From positions 5,533,173 through 5,597,172 of the forward strand of contig CM064664.1 of the NCBI GenBank assembly GCA_032717465.1: a stretch of DNA of 64,000 nucleotides. The letters run 5' to 3'. Shown here in pieces: positions 1-11,989 of the stretch. The stretch's first letter is position 1, and the number at the start of each line of letters is the position of its first letter. The translations under genes were made by a program, and so were the position numbers. This DNA is from Coenobita brevimanus (taxonomy: Eukaryota; Arthropoda; Malacostraca; Decapoda; Coenobitidae). Under the pieces are notes generated by a model. That model did no database searches, was not told the DNA's origin, and saw only the letters and a program-made list of their open reading frames with translations.

Positions 1-1
1 A

Positions 2-85
2 AGTGAGATGATCGAGAAGACACTCAGTAGGGAAGGTATCCGAGTGATGGAAGTTTCTGCTGTTTGGAAACCTGACGAAGACAAG
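2..85 (+). CDS. Tentative internal exon of the ionotropic receptor-like host gene (partial at window edge)
   Basis: An open 28-codon stretch starts at the window edge and runs into a good donor site (AAG followed by GTAGGC at 86). The other two + frames are closed at once by TGA. It contains the peptide VMEVSAVWKPDEDK. It ends in phase 0, which is the phase in which the exon at 61717 begins, so the two could be spliced directly. That would imply an intron of about 61.6 kb, filled by the transposons listed below. I do not recognise this peptide as a domain signature; assigning it to the same gene rests on strand, phase and order only. It could also be an exon of another gene or a chance ORF. 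The 5' boundary of the exon is outside the window. Confidence 0.4.
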
Positions 86-156
86 GTAGGCCCTGCCATG
101 CCCTTAAAGAGGTGTGTTAATACTTCGTGTTGTGATTTTTTATAGTTCCAGCATTA

Positions 157-258
<102 letters not shown>

Positions 259-478
259 GAAACAACAGTTGGCTGCATTACTGATTTAACACTACATCGC
301 CAAAATTACTGGTGTAATCTTTATGTTGTCGTGTAACTGGCTGTGTATGCAATGAGCATCAATTTTTCAGACTGGAGGCGAATCTATTAAGTTATTAACG
401 AACCTAGTTAGTTCATCGTTAACATATTCCCAAATATATATACAATAATCCAGTCTGCAGTGGTGAATCATGTCTGCC

Positions 479-1030
479 TTAATTACCTGTCCTCGCCCCG
501 GAGGGGCTCAGGGACGAGTATTGTTTTCATTCGGTTTGTGTGCCTGTTTGTTTGTTTGTTTGTTTGTCTGTCTGTCTGTTAACAAATGTTGGCTAAAATT
601 ACAGGGATGATGGGTTATGACCTTCTGATCACATAATTCAATTTTGGGCCAAATTGGACCAATGCCCAGGCTGTAGGCCCCCCGGATGTAAAATGTATAT
701 TTCACATTTTCGACATAACTCTTTTTAAGTTCGTCAAATCGACAAGAAACCAAAACCTAAAGATGCATCTTTCAAATCTGCAACCTATAAGACGCCTTAT
801 TACATCAGGGGGGTAACCCCCCCCCCCCAGTTAGCGGTAGAAGAGTCAGTGTCAGGTGTGTCAGGCCTAAAATTCCAAATGGGCATAAAACCGTCAATTT
901 TCACGCGATTTACTCCAAATTTTATATGTGACTTCTTTGGCTAGATGTCCTGTCGCGTTTATACGTCAACACTAAAATGACTGCCGGAGACGGGTTTGCT
1001 GTGCCTGGTACCGCTTCTTGTTTTTTTATG
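479..1030. repeat. Candidate dispersed repeat with (GTTT)n/(GTCT)n core
   Basis: The stretch begins with a GC-rich palindrome (GCCCCGGAGGGGC at 494), passes through a GTTT/GTCT tract at 544-580, and has C-rich runs near 815. The GTTT/GTCT block followed by GTTAACAAA resembles the start of the repeat at 44590. No coding potential was seen. Element boundaries and class cannot be fixed from one copy. Confidence 0.3.
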
Positions 1031-1377
1031 TTTATTCCTCGACCATACATAAACTTAAAATTTCTAGTTAAACACCGTTGATTGTTATGCCTTTTATTCT
1101 GGTCACTTCATCTCTCTCACTGGCTACAGATCGTTGACCGTGACTCTCCACTCTCTCTCTCTCTCCTCCCCAGATATCAGTCCATACCACTTCGTTTTGC
1201 TCCATACCCTTCTCGCCTCCTCCTAGATATGCGAGACACTGTACTTCCCTGCCTCTTTCACACCATCATTCCATCTCCTCTCTGGTATCCCTGTTCCGTC
1301 ACTGCCTTTACCTCTAATTTTCTTATTTCTTTGGTAGTCTCTCATCACTCTTCTCACAAGGCCCCTGTCAGCCATAG

Positions 1378-1597
1378 GCCCGTATTTTTGTTGGTTAAGG
1401 AAGCTCCCTAACACCTCTGTCTTAGTGATGTAATTTGGGATATGGCTAGTTGATATGAGTTCCTACGTTATTTATGACGAATGTCTTGTAATTTCAGTGA
1501 TTTAAATGACCTACAAGATGATAATAAAGAGTAATATGCAAAATAAATCGCTTAGATGATGTATTAGGGAGCTTCCTTAACCGACAGGAAATCGGGC
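1378..1597. mobile_element. MITE copy 1 (long-TIR family, about 220 bp)
   Basis: The left end reads GCCCGTATTTTTGTTGG, then GTTAAGGAAGCTCCCTAA. The right end is its reverse complement with a few differences (TTAGGGAGCTTCCTTAAC, then CCGACAGGAAATCGGGC). The inverted repeats are about 39 bp. TA lies one base outside the left end and directly outside the right end, so a TA target duplication is possible but not proven. There is no ORF of note. Related copies lie at 3351 and 4034, and a solo end at 19040. Confidence 0.75.
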
Positions 1598-2599
1598 TAT
1601 AGTGTTACAGGGAAGGGAATGGCACCATGAATGTTGACTATTCCAGTTCAATACAACTGTACTAATATGCATGAAGGAATGAAACTAACCATTACTTAAT
1701 ACATTAAGAATATGGGCAGAAGAAACAGAGGTGAGTGTATGGATTGACTAGTGTTACTAACCCGATTCTGATGGAGACTGCTTCTAACACAATCACTACG
1801 AGGGTTTTGATTACCATGAATATCGTCGCCTGAAGGTACAGGGAATACAAGTACAGAAAACACCATATTTCTGAAGGACTGAATATGGAGACAAGCAGCA
1901 ACCAAAGAAAAACGGTCAGAAGAACGGTGTCCTCCATATTAGCGAAAAAAAAAAAAAATAGTGATGTATTATTGCAGAGAAATGAGTCCAAGACAGGACT
2001 GGAGTCGATGAATGGAAAAGCCTTAGTACAATATGATTTATAAAACAAATATTACCCATACACGACACTGTACACTGTATAAAGGACAATAGGGATCCTG
2101 CATAGAGTAGGTCATTGTGAAGAGCATAAAGGAATACCAAGCATCCACACTCCCAGTACCCACAATCTCTTTGAAGTCCAATTTGCAAAAGAAATAATGT
2201 TACTTTTCCCAGAGACAGCACATAATAAAACAATTAGACTGAGATTATGATTCACATGGTAGCGAGCCCATTAAAGGTAAGGGGATAGCCATTTCTGTGA
2301 CTTTGGACATAGACTCAGCAGTGCATACGACACTTTGGCAGAGAGAAACACACAATCACATGTCACATCTTGGACATTAATACTGAATCAGTTATATGCA
2401 AACATTCTAGCTTGAATGTGATATAATTAACTGGGGTATATTACCTGACGTGCCGGTTAGTCCTGTGAAACTTTTGTGAACAGTCAGAAAGAAATGCAAC
2501 ACATTATTCCGTGATTCAGCTGGGACTTATCTCACGATCTTACCATCAGGAATCCACTCCTCTATCATACTAAAATTCACCTTTAAAAATATATATACA

Positions 2600-3350
2600 G
2601 TTTGTTACTGACGTCTTTTTTTTTTCCTTCCTTAACGCCCTTTCGAAGTTTTATCACTTATTTGCTGCGACATCTCGACCAGACTTCGTTACCTCTCATA
2701 AGCTGCGATAAATTCACGCTTGGCGCATATGAGGTCTTCGGAATCATTGTAACTGGACTTCAAAATGGCTGTGAAATAAAGCTATGCCGTCGACTGCCAG
2801 GTTAACAAGTGGATACAACCCTTACAGAACTTGGCAGCCGACGGTGTGGCTCCATCCCACAAGCAGAATTAGATGGACAAGGAAACCAAGAGGAACAGAG
2901 GAGATTATTAAGAATAAGGGTTTTTCTCTATTTACCTATGCAGGTGACCATTCATATTTTCTGACTGCCTGTTGCCAAGGACTAACATGATGGAAAACTG
3001 GACTGCAAAATATTCAGTAAATCACCTAGCCAACACCTCATATGAACCCCCTCCCCCCAAAAAAAAGGGGGGGGGGCAATTTGGCCTTATGATTCCTACA
3101 CCTTAATTAAGCTCGTGGCTCTTAGTGATAAAACTGTTCGGAAATATTGTTAAATTTTTCATGCCAGCTGGTGGTGCATTTGTTAGTAGAATCAGCCCAC
3201 AACTGGGAAAACCTGAGTTTGTTTTTCAACATTGTATTAGGGACCTGGATGTAAACTGATACTGCGGGTCATATCCTGTGGGAAAACTGAGACTGGGATA
3301 AAAGTTGTCTGCCTTAATCATCCTCGAGCTGTTAATAGACAGATCGAAAG
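2600..3350. other. Intronic DNA without recognised genes
   Basis: Nothing recognisable was found beyond a homopolymer-rich patch (AAAAAA/GGGGGGG near 3060). The short ORFs here have no recognisable content. Confidence 0.5.
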
Positions 3351-3904
3351 CTCGTATTCTGGAAGCTCCCTAACACCTCCTCTTATCACTTTAATTAGGG
3401 ATATTAGTGGTTAATATATATTTTTGTCTGCATTATTATGCTGGGTATGGCGATACTGGAAGTATTTCACTAACAGAAGAGGACACAAAATTTAACAAAT
3501 AAATTAAATCACCTAGGGCAGTGGTTTACAACCTTTTCTAATTTTCGCCTCCCCCCCTCTCACTGAATGACACGTTCCCTGCGCCTCCCTTCCTCAAATA
3601 CTGTATTTTACTGGCATAGTTGGCAAATGTCAACAAATATCATAGATTATTAATCTTTGAAATTGTTTATATATTCAGATAACTAGATTTCTTATTCATA
3701 TCTGAAATATTTTCTCCATATTTAGAAATTACCGAAGTCCATCATAATTCATAATTTTCAAATATAATTACCCTCTTTATCAAGCCTTCGCGCCCCCCCA
3801 GGCAGCCCTTCGTGCCACCCTAGGGGGGCGCGCTCCACAGGTTGCAAACCATTGGTCTTGGGAAAGATGTTAAGGAGCTGCCTTAGCCGACGAGATGCGG
3901 GCCT
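3351..3904. mobile_element. MITE copy 2, split by a hAT-type MITE
   Basis: The left end contains GGAAGCTCCCTAACACCTCC (3361). The right end contains TTAAGGAGCTGCCTTAGCC (3870), the inverted counterpart. The inner part resembles copy 3 (an ACAGAAGAGGACA motif followed by AATAAAT). The interval 3519-3854 is a later insertion of another element; without it this copy would be about 210 bp, like its relatives. Confidence 0.65.
3519..3854. mobile_element. hAT-type MITE (336 bp) with CAGTGGTTTACAACC ends
   Basis: The left end is CAGTGGTTTACAACC and the right end is GGTTGCAAACCATTG, inverted repeats of the type CAGTGGTTCTCAACC found on many hAT/Charlie-like elements. Flanking 8-mers ACCTAGGG and GTCTTGGG match at five positions, consistent with an old 8 bp target duplication. 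It sits inside another MITE. A C-rich stretch near 3790 reads on the minus strand as a short peptide but encodes no transposase. Confidence 0.7.
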
Positions 3905-4033
3905 AAGTCGTTTAAACATTTCATCACGGTACCGCCTTAAATTAGTTTTCAAGCTGGCAGTTAATATTATTTTGGGAGAGACCACTAGTAGAGGTGAAGT
4001 TAATGAAGACTATATTTCACTCTCCCAGGGTCA

Positions 4034-4248
4034 CGTTCTCGTTAGGTAAGGAAGCTCCCTGACACCTGTTCCTCAGAGATTTGTTTTTGGACAAGGCTGT
4101 TTAATATCAGTTTATATTTAATTTGTGCTGGGAATGATAGTATTTTAATTATTTTAATGAACAGAAGAGGACAGTGAAAAGTATCCTGATAAGTAAAATA
4201 AATCATCAAGGAAGAGGAGTTACGGAGCTCCTAAACCGACGAAAATAC
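4034..4248. mobile_element. MITE copy 3
   Basis: The left end contains TAAGGAAGCTCCCTGACACC (4047). The right end contains GTTACGGAGCTCCTAAACC (4219), inverted. Size and inner motifs match the copies at 1378 and 3351. It contains no ORF. Confidence 0.6.
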
Positions 4249-5138
4249 AAACACCATACCGAAAACTGTATCCTATTGCGAAAAGAATTATCTGGAGGTG
4301 CGAAAAAAATATTGGTAGTTAATAATAATATGATTTTGAAATCTCCAGGCGATTTCATTGAGGTTGGGAGAAAACAATCTGAACCTGATCTTGGGTGGTC
4401 AGATGTATCTTTCATGAACCCCTTGAATACGAAAAATTCTTCCTGAGTTTAGTATTATTTTCTGGGGGTAACAATAAACTTATAACACCATCGCAGTAAC
4501 CAGGTTAATAATCTTGACGGTTTTGTGCAGCTTGTAATAAACTAGATATGACCTTCAGTAAACTCATCAATAAATGTCCTTCGTACTTGCAGTAAAACTG
4601 TTTAGTGAAGGCCTGATAAATTTGAAAATGACGTCATCGGATTGAGGTTAACCCTGTCCCTCATGTTACGTCTTCTCTACGTTATTACTAACACAGCCCG
4701 GTGCTTGGAGAGGATGCTTGTGCTATGGTGAGGGATGGGGGAATCCTTTCCTTTGTGCAGGCACCCAGACTCCTTTGTAAGTTTTAGTGTTTAGTGCTTT
4801 TAGTGTTTTAATTGTATTCCTTTTACTTTATCGTATCGTCTGTTTCACTGCTGTCCGGTGCCACACAAGGGAGTTGCACAGTCATTTATTTCTACAGTTT
4901 CATCAACCAATCACTCAATCCTAACAGCACCAGACGATTACGGTCAGTATTGGGAGTGGTTTCCCAAACTACCTTGACTGGATATACCAGTAAAAAACTT
5001 CATTTCACTTTGAAATCATTTTAAGTTGAAACTAAATAATTTTGATAGAACACAAATACGGTGAAAAGGCGTCATCGACCAGGAGATAAATACTGTATTT
5101 TATGGCAGGTCTGTCCGCATTTTCGATGCACAAAGTTT

Positions 5139-5175
<37 letters not shown>

Positions 5176-5184
5176 CCATCACCA
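5139..5184. repeat. (CAT)n microsatellite
   Basis: About 15 trinucleotide units, slightly degenerate at the 3' side (CACCATCACC). Confidence 0.95.
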
Positions 5185-5194
5185 TCTATATCAC

Positions 5195-5279
5195 TTTTCG
5201 CTCCTTACGATGCTGAGGACAGGGGACAAGGCGACTTAGAGGCAATTTGTTTGTAGCCATCCCTTATAGGATTATGGCG

Positions 5280-5284
<5 letters not shown>
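5195..5284 (+). mobile_element. 3' terminal fragment of FADD-type LINE (family X), + strand
   Basis: This 90 bp piece (GACAGGGGACAAGGCGAC, later AATTTGTTTGTAGCC, ending GGCGTCTG) matches the reverse complement of the 3' end of the neighbouring minus-strand LINE at 5357-5440 and the ends at 59200 and 61560. It is the extreme 3' end of a 5'-truncated copy and runs directly into a (TA)n tract, as other copies of the family run into TA or GATA repeats. Confidence 0.65.

Positions 5285-5356
<72 letters not shown>
5285..5356. repeat. (TA)n tract between two LINE 3' ends
   Basis: A 72 bp pure TA run bordered by GGCGTCTG on the left and its inverse CAGACGCC on the right. The borders are the 3' ends of two oppositely oriented LINE copies. 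Confidence 0.97.
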
Positions 5357-5357
<1 letters not shown>

Positions 5358-6540
5358 CCAGACGCCTCAATCCCGTACGTGGTGGCCAGAAACAAATCGC
5401 CTCCACGTCGCCCTGTCCCCCGCCATTTCACTGCCCTGCTACCAACTCACACCCTCCTCTCTCATATACCTCTCCACTCCATCCCTCCATTTCATCCTCG
5501 GCCTCCCCCTTCCTCTCCCCCCCTCCACCTCACTCACATACACTCTCCTCGTCAGTCTCTCACCCTCCATCCTCTCCACATGGCCAAACCACCTCGGTGT
5601 GTTCCTCCTAACACTTCCTATCACATCTACATCCACACCACAACGCTCCTTTATATCCTCATTTGTCAGCCTGTCTCTTCATGTGATTCCACAGGCTCCT
5701 CTTAAATAACTCATTTCCACTGCTCTTACTCTTGTGTCCCTCCAGCAAGGTCCAAGCTTCATTTCCCTACTTTAGAGTTGGTATCATAATACTGTCATGT
5801 AGTAACTTTTTCACTTCCATGCTCACTTCCCTGTTTCTTATCACTGCTTTCAAGGAACCAGCAACCTTTCTTCCTTGCTGTACCCTTTGAAGCACTTCAC
5901 CCAGCAAACTTCGATCCTTACTCATCACACTACCCAAGTACTTAAACGTACTCACATTTTCCATTTCCTCACCATCCAACCTCACTGTACATTCACTGAC
6001 TTCACTTCTCTCAGAGACCATCATTTTACACTTCCCTACGTTCACCTTTAGATTCCGTTTCTTGCACACTCTCCCAAACTCACCCACCAAACCTTGCAGG
6101 TCCCCTTCGTCTTAACTCAACAACACAGTATCATCTGCAAACAACAGTACAGGGAGTTTCCAAACACTACCCTCTCCCACTAGCACCACTCCAACATCCA
6201 CTGCCCTACCTTGTACCTCTTTTATTACCCTATCCATGTACAGATTGAACAACCATGGAGACATGACACATTCCTGTTTCAACCCAACCTTCAAAGAGAA
6301 AAAATTCAGTAAGTTCACCATCCACACGCACTGCAGCCTTAGCACTATCATACATACTCTTCACAGCATTCAACAACTTCCCATCTGCTCCATATATTCT
6401 TAACACTTTCCACAATCCTTGTCTATTCACCCTGTCATATGCTTTCTCCAAATCCATGAAAGCCGCATACAACTTCTTTCCCTTCTCTAGAAACCTTTCC
6501 ACTAAAGAGCTAAGAATGAATATCTGATCTAGACAGATAT
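5357..6540 (-). pseudogene. FADD-type LINE (family X), 5'-truncated reverse transcriptase pseudogene
   Basis: Read on the minus strand from about 6540 to 5357, the pieces follow the order of a non-LTR reverse transcriptase. First comes the palm motif AAFMDLEKAYDRVNR, then VGLKQ.CVMSPWLFNLYMD, then the catalytic LLFADDTVLLS (about 6115-6150), then the thumb region KYLGSVMSKD, and last the C-terminal RRNTPRWFGHVERM and GRGRGRPRMKWRDG. The copy carries at least three frame breaks (near 6340, 6110 and 5760) and lacks the endonuclease and the start of the RT, so it is a dead 5' truncation. It shares its family with the copies at 47960, 54280 and 59170. I do not assign a LINE clade with certainty; the C-terminal WFGHVERM block is seen in several APE-type clades. 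Confidence 0.85.
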
Positions 6541-6599
6541 GAATATCTGATCTATATAATGAATAACCTAACCAAAGTCTGCTCATTTGAATAGGCCTC

Positions 6600-7240
6600 C
6601 TTCACATTGACTCACGTGTCAAAGTTGCAGAATCATGACTCCACCTCACAGATATCAACATCCACATACGTCCCTCCTCAGCCAAGACACACGCCTCCCG
6701 TGAGAGATCAGAAATATCGATGTTCGATTATTGGCATGTGTCGTCCTCCAAGACCGACTCCATTTAACTACAGCAAACAGTGTAAGTAGGCCGTTATATA
6801 CAGCAATAGGTTGTAATGCTCATCGTTTTATAAAAAATTGCCATCTAGCCCATTTTGTTTTTTCACTTTGAAGTTCATGTTCATATTATTTTGGAATTTG
6901 ACTCTGGCAGCTGCGCCGCAAGATTTTATTTCAGTTAATCAATCAATTAATCAATAATTTATTTTTAAAGAGATATCTGGCAACCTTTTCTTGCCTGAAT
7001 ATTCTGGACATAATGTTTGGGGGGTATGGTTCTTAGCCTACCTGTCTTCACCTATCGGCTCACAGTCAGTAAGCTCATTTCTCCAAATGTCAGTGATCCG
7101 CATGTTACACAGAAACCCTCAAAGAAAGGAGTATTCCTTCCAGAGCGGTATATGGTTAACAGTAAAAACAATACAACTGAGCCACTTCCACACACTCCTC
7201 GAAATTGACAATGTGTAACCTGCGTGTTTGTCGCCCCGGG
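6600..7240. other. Intronic DNA, nothing recognised
   Basis: Short ORFs only, with no domain, repeat structure or splice-bounded coding stretch that I can support. Confidence 0.5.
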
Positions 7241-7243
7241 TTC

Positions 7244-7325
7244 ATGTGGTTGGGAACTCTGTGAACTGCAGGCTGAAACTGCTTTCATCTAAAGTCCACC
7301 ATCCTCGTTTCGAGATAAGGGAAGA
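7244..7325. repeat. Short dispersed repeat, copy 1 of about 4
   Basis: It contains GTGAACTGCAGGCTGAAACT, then CTAAAGTCCACCATCCTC. Similar blocks occur at 7915-7990 (GGACTGTAGGCTAA, GTAGTCTAGCATCTTCC), 27430-27490 (weaker) and 37090-37150 (GGACTGCAGAGAGAAGG, GTAGTCCACAATCTTCC), and two copies lie close to a (GT)n tract. It could be a SINE tail or a small DNA element; the boundaries are unclear. Confidence 0.35.
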
Positions 7326-8009
7326 TTAGCTGAGGAACGTTTGTTTAACCAGGAAGTGGAGTCACCCAGTCATATGGGTGTCACCACGCAAAGGCATCCT
7401 TGTGATGAACCTCGGTACAAATAGAAAAAAAGGACACTTTATTCCTTAGTGGAGCATGGTACTCACTGAGAAAGTGGAATACATTTCTCCTATTACTGTA
7501 TCTTCGAGGACCAGAGGTCAGACTTAGGATAAAAGATGAAGACTTGTTATTTTGTCATTACACAAATCTGTTTCTGCAGGAAGAAATACAGGCACTGGGA
7601 GGTTGTGTACTCACATTTGCTTATCCTTTAGCAAAAAAGAGTTAATAGTGGTATTGTTACCTCTATATTAATGCAGCAATATCTCTTTATTCCACCGTAT
7701 TATGCACAGTCTATAAATAACCTTCAATTTACTATAAGGTAAGGTAAATTGCGGGAACTAGTCCAGTGGTGGCGTAACGTAGTCTGGATTAAGGCAAACT
7801 CAGACCCTGTGAACTTGAGTACTAAAATGAGATAATCTGCATAAGCATTAACAATTGAATATATACTCATACCATACTCTATGTATTGTATTACTTGCAA
7901 CCCTTGGCTCATGTGAACGTAAACCTGGTGGACTGTAGGCTAATGTTTTTCTACTGTAGTCTAGCATCTTCCAACTGTAGGATTGAAAGGAAATTGATGG
8001 AAGTTTGTG

Positions 8010-8010
<1 letters not shown>

Positions 8011-8060
<50 letters not shown>
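8011..8060. repeat. (GT)n microsatellite
   Basis: A pure 25-unit TG tract. The open frames across it are repeat artefacts. Confidence 0.97.
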
Positions 8061-8061
<1 letters not shown>

Positions 8062-8799
8062 ATAACCTCCTACAGGAAACACCTTGTCATTGTAGGGTGC
8101 ATGCATACCCCATAATTCTGGTGGGCCATATCGGTGGGGGGAGGGGAGAGATCCCTCCAGCCTCAACAGATGTACAGGGTTACTCATGCTGAAGGGGCCA
8201 TCAGTGAGGGGTCAGACAGTGTACCTATCCACCCTTTGATGTGTTAAGGCTACGCGAGTAAACCCTGAATGTGAATTTCTTGAGTGATGTCCTCCAGAAG
8301 ACAGGGCATGAACCAGAGCTTCGGCAGACTCCTGCAACCCTGGCCAGTAGATAGGAGCTGTGAATCTTCATGTCACTGTCACAGACTAAGAAGAGCCAAG
8401 TAACGTGGCAGTAGGACTGCGCACTCTCACCACCACACCAAATGCTTTCATTGTACAAGCATACCTCTCTATTCACCTCCCATTTAACCCAGTCATCAAA
8501 ACTAAATGCCATATGGCGACAGGATACGGTGATGGTGACAGAGCGTGCAGGGTGGAAGTCGTTAGCTCGAGTCCTGCACATTGGCTGCATTGGCCCAGTA
8601 GTCGCTGCATAATGGCATAGGAGCATGCCATGCCTTCAGCAGTATCCATTGTGACTAAGCAGCCAGAAACGGACACGCAGCTGGTTAGTCTGATGGGGAA
8701 GGGTTTAGATAAGGAAACCTAAATATTTGCTGCTCTACACCTGGGCAAATAACCACGTTTGTCAAGGCATTCTACATTACGGTCAAAGAACGAAAAGAA

Positions 8800-11700
8800 T
8801 CCCTCTGACTCTTGCAACCAGGAATATACGGATCATGCTTGATTATAACCAAGACCCAGGACCACGCCGGAGGATTTCCCTTATTGCCCATGAACTAAAA
8901 CGATAATAAACTGACACTGCTGCTGTGCCTGAGACGCACCTCTCCACAGAGAACAACCTAACGGAAGGAGGAGAAGGGTATAATTATTTCTGGAGAGGAT
9001 ACACAGACAACCTACTATAGAAGATCCAAGAATCACCTTTGAGTATATCAGAGATGCTGATGTCCTGGCACAAACCTCTCTCTAATGTCAGTATAAAACA
9101 CTCATCAGTGCCTATGCTCCAACGCTTGACTCTGAAGGCACTGGCAATGATTCCTTTAACGACTCTCTGGATGCTACCATTTCCCCAAAACCATCCTGCT
9201 TGAAGAGTTCAGTGCCAGAACTGGTAAAGATAGTTACCTCTGGCAAGCCATTATAGGCCTCCACGGAGTTGGTAACGTGAACAACAATGACCTTACACTG
9301 CTTCCATTATGCTCATAACACAGTCTGGTCATCACTAACGCCATTTTTCAACTTAAGAATAACAAAAGACACGTGGATGCATCCACAATCCAGACACTGG
9401 CACCTAATTGATTATGTCAGCATCAGGCAACGAGATCAAAAAGTTTTTATAACCCAATCCATGAGAGGTGCTGGGTGCTCAGTAGACCATAACATTATAC
9501 TTGCCAAACCACAACTGGTCATATACCCAGAAATGCACCATAGACCATCCTCCAAGAATATAAACTTTACTATTTTAAAGGATGCAGCAACCTGTAACAG
9601 CTTCTGCAGTACTATTTCAGACAAGCTGTCTCAATGCCCACCACTTGACCAAAGCAACAATACAACAAACCTAAACACAGAATGGCCGAACATTAAGACA
9701 ATGCTTCACGGCACTGCAGAAGGAACCCTATATTTCTTCACCCACTGCCATAATGACTGGTTTGATGATCATGCTGAGGACATACATTACCTTCTTGCAA
9801 TGAAGAATAGAGCACATAACAACTGGTTGGCTCATCCTAGTTCCCTAACCCTTAAAACTGAATTCCAAGATCTTATAAATGAAACCCAGAGGAGGCTGCC
9901 TGACATGAGACCAAATGGTGAGCTGAGGAAGCAAAAGGGCTTCAAAGACTAACTGATGTTTATAATGAACCTGAATTCTACAAGTCGATAAAAACTAAGT
10001 CTGAACAAAACACAACATAGACACTATACGTTCACCCAAGTGAGAGGGCCTGAAAGACAAGGAAGCAGTCCAAGAAAGATGGGCACAACGCTTCAACACC
10101 TTAGTGAATAGAAGAAACCCAGGGGAGCACAATATCCTTCATGACATCCCAAATGCTCCTCAAGCAGCAGGTCTCAATGTTCAACCTACACTTGCAGAAA
10201 CTGTTCATGCCATCTGATTTACAAAGAATAAAAATGCAGGCACTGATGGAATACCATCTTAATTAATCATTAAGGGTGGCCAGTTAGTCCACCAGTGCCT
10301 TGATAATCTCATTCTGAATATCTGGAATAAAGAACAAATTCCATCTGAATGGCGTACGTCTGATACTGTAACCATCTAGAAGAAGAAATGGGACTGTTCA
10401 AATTGTGACAACAGTAGAATTATCTGCCTCCTGGTGAATGCTTGCAAAGTACTAGCCAAAAAAATTTTATCCGGACTGAAAAATCATCTGACTGAGTCAA
10501 CACTTTTTGAAACACAATATGGATTTGGTAGGGAAAAAAATTCCTGTGATATGATCTTATGATCTTTGTTGCCGAACAGATACAAGAGAAATGCCACGAA
10601 CAAAACTGTGAATTGTATATATATTGCATTTACGGGTGCTAATCTTGCAAAAGTATTTGACCCTGACAACAGAGAACTTTTATGGAATGCTCTTTCAAAA
10701 TTTGGAGTTGAATTTTTTTTTTCTTTTATTATCCTGAATAGTCTGCATGACAACATGAATGTTCGTGTGTCCATAGGTGGGAGCAAATCTGAGCCCTTCA
10801 AAGTGGATATTGGAATAAAGCAAGGATGTGTTCTGGCTCCTGTAATTTTCAACATCTGTCTCACTGCAGTCACCCTTTTAAGTCACCAACAAATGAATCC
10901 TGCTGATTTAATAAAAATCAATTTACGTCTAGACGGTAACTTATTTAATCTTGGATGTCTTCAGTCACAGTCAAAGACTTCTCTTCTAGAGCTGAGAGCT
11001 GTGCTATCATTACACATACCGCTGAAGCCCTACGACAGGGTATTGCCATCATTTCTAATATATACCATGCAATGGGATTCTGAATGTCAATAAAACAGAA
11101 AAATATATCAGAGAAACAACCTAGCAGAGCCTCATGCATTTCAGATAAACAGCTAAAATGTAAAACAGGTGGAGAATTTTACCTACCTTGGATGTGTGTT
11201 CACATATAAACATAACATTGATACAGAAGTCCTTGAACGAATCAACCACGTCTCGGCTTTTTCTGGACGTCTCAGACCCAGTGTCTTTGAATGTATCAGC
11301 ATAAGAATGGAAAGAAATGTTTCAGTATACATCTGTTTGCCTCTCCACTCCCTTATACGGAGGTGAATTTAAGACTACAAACAAGCTTTACATGAAACAG
11401 CTTGAGTCATTTTACATGCAGTACGTACAATGCATCCCAGGATTCAAATGGGGTGATAAAGTGCCTCAGTAACAAATCCTCTAGTGGCCAAAGTCAACCA
11501 ACATAGAACCCATGATGTCCTAAAGTTTTTTAGATGGTCGGACACGTGTTCCACATGCCAGAGCACCACTTCCAAGCCAGGTTCTGTATGGCCAACCTCC
11601 TGCAGCATGTAGCAACCCAGGGGGACAGAAGAAAAAATATAGATCACATAAGGACAACTCTGAAGAAAGGGAACATCATACCAAAAGAACTTGAAACTAA

Positions 11701-11830
11701 TACCTCGGACAAAGAATAATGACAAGCCCTCTGCGGCAAAGGAACAATTCATCTTGAAGAAGCTCGGAAACTGGCCAGAGAAAAGTGTAGATAATGGAGG
11801 CACACCCAAACAGAGTTCTCCCATCAAACG
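8800..11830 (+). pseudogene. Degenerate near full-length APE-type LINE (family Y)
   Basis: The order of recognisable pieces follows an endonuclease plus reverse transcriptase ORF. The endonuclease start reads LTLAT.NIRIMLDYNQD and then SLIAHELKR (about 8800-8905). It is followed by TWMHPQSRHWHLIDYVSIR with SVDHN (9382-9490), then the linker DWFDDHAEDI (9765). RT pieces are YGFGREKNS (10520), LAKVFDPDNRELLWNALSKFG (10645), and GIKQGCVLAPVIFNICL (10815). After the RT come MENFTYLGCVF (11169) and a C-terminal block near 11530-11760 (MPEHHFQARFC). The palm aspartate pair was not found: the sequence drops out after about 10870. Many stops and frameshifts separate the pieces, so it is an old dead copy. 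The longest open piece is 9287-9952. Confidence 0.8.
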
Positions 11831-11989
11831 AGGATTTAATATGCCGACTGTAGGGTAAAGTTTGTGGATCCAGCATTAGTTCACACAGTCAAACACGTTG
11901 GCACCAAAAACAATGAGAAACACACTATCCTAGTGAGTATGGTAGGCATTGTCTTCTATAGCCGAAGGACAGTTTTGTACAGCACCCTA

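Noticed and set aside
1223..1414. Minus-strand ORF with ERRWNDGVKEAG, loosely like a LINE C-terminus
   Set aside because: The similarity is a single short block in pyrimidine-rich DNA; not enough to call an element.
5379..5705. Pro/His-rich 108-codon + strand ORF
   Set aside because: It is antisense to the C-terminal part of the minus-strand LINE, whose low-complexity GRGRGRP region reads open on the other strand.
8520..8620. tRNA- or SINE-like A and B boxes (TGGCCCAGTAG, TAGCTCGAGTCC)
   Set aside because: The boxes are in the wrong order and no cloverleaf can be formed; probably chance.
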